From: an uncultured Acidobacteriaceae bacterium
GTDB lineage: Bacteria > Acidobacteriota > Terriglobia > Terriglobales > Acidobacteriaceae
DNA: 41,768 bases
Assembly (NCBI GenBank): GCA_903911925.1
Contig: CAIWFH010000179.1
Span: 1 to 41,768 of the forward strand
Reading direction: 5' to 3'
A program made the position numbers and the translations under genes. The notes below the pieces were generated by a model, which saw nothing but the letters and a program-made list of their open reading frames with translations, was not told the DNA's origin and ran no database searches. The stretch's first letter is position 1, and each line of letters opens with the position of its first letter. Positions 41,467 through 41,768 of this stretch are shown here, in pieces.

Positions 41467-41768
41467 GCGACTCCTTTGCTTGGCTCTTCAGCCCGTCGCA
41501 TCCTTACACCCAGGTGCGAAAGCGAATTGGGGTAGATTGGCCCAACGAAAGAGGAAGCAAGCGAATTCTATTGGCGCATGGGGGCGCGGTCAAGGCTGGC
41601 CTGGTCGAGCTTCGACCCAACCGGCCGCGTGTCCGAGGAGTTCGGATGAAGACTCAAGAGACAGCAAACGCCGATTCTTCGCTCACCACCCCGGAACTGA
41701 ACAGCGTTTGGGTCCCTGTTCGCTCAGATGGGATGAAAAGGGGCGTACCTTCCTAATACGTGCTCAAG
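41467..41768 (+). other. Upstream region of rhaT, with a possible short ORF at 41646
   Basis: A GAGGAG lies 5 nt before an ATG at 41646, followed by a 36-codon frame (MKTQETANADSS...) that ends at 41756. The Shine-Dalgarno is strong, but the peptide has no recognisable features and codon use is ordinary; the frame is open back to 41457. It could be a small gene, a leader peptide, or chance. Divergent control of rhaT is expected here, but no clear operator was seen. Confidence 0.3.

Overview
The window looks like the chromosome of an acidobacterium of the Terriglobia/Acidobacteriaceae type. Supporting signs are moderately GC-rich DNA, Gram-negative outer-membrane genes (lpxC, waaA, lpxK, a heptosyltransferase-like gene and a TonB-dependent receptor with an N-terminal carboxypeptidase-regulatory-like domain), and several families of short palindromic repeats in almost every gap between genes. 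Taxonomy is inferred from gene content and repeat style; no database search was possible. No rRNA, tRNA, CRISPR array, transposase or phage gene was seen.

Layout. 1-6620: gyrB (-), a small secreted Ser/Pro/Cys peptide and a multi-pass membrane protein (+), then rplU-rpmA, a DinB-like protein and a hemolysin III-type protein (all -). 6620-10630: der (-) divergent from a DinG/XPD-type helicase (+). 10890-13790: a probable copper operon (-), made of a Cys/His/Met-rich exported protein followed by an OprC-like TonB-dependent receptor that keeps a CxxxM and an HxM motif. 14100-16050: a small membrane protein, queD (+) and an exported protein of unknown role (-). 16100-21150: an envelope operon (+), waaA-lpxK-heptosyltransferase-isoprenylcysteine-methyltransferase-like-DUF3108, with stop/start overlaps. 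21150-26145: a small conserved-looking ORF (-), an ABC-2 type exporter pair and mnmG (+). 26150-30720: an Fsr-like MFS transporter (-), a cyclophilin (+) and an FKBP (-) that converge on each other, and an M20 peptidase (-). 30914-34721: lpxC and a membrane protein (+), a Tat-exported lactonase-like protein (-) and a thioesterase (+). 34937-41466: a 6-deoxyhexose (L-rhamnose or L-fucose) gene group (-), made of a RhaT-type symporter, an aldo/keto reductase, a RhaM-type mutarotase and a large DUF5107/TPR protein.

The most unusual signal is the repeats. At least five families can be told apart by eye. Two have entered essential-type genes in frame: a cluster of GGGGCTAAAGCCCC-like hairpins adds about 75 residues to the heptosyltransferase, and a GGGAACAGGGAC-like tandem repeat adds about 33 residues to MnmG. 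Another family begins exactly at the TAG stop codons of gyrB and of the aldo/keto reductase. Further points of interest are the copper receptor with its Cys-rich partner, the secreted peptide next to a membrane protein with palindromic operator-like sites, and a probable frameshift in the small ORF at 21160-21416.
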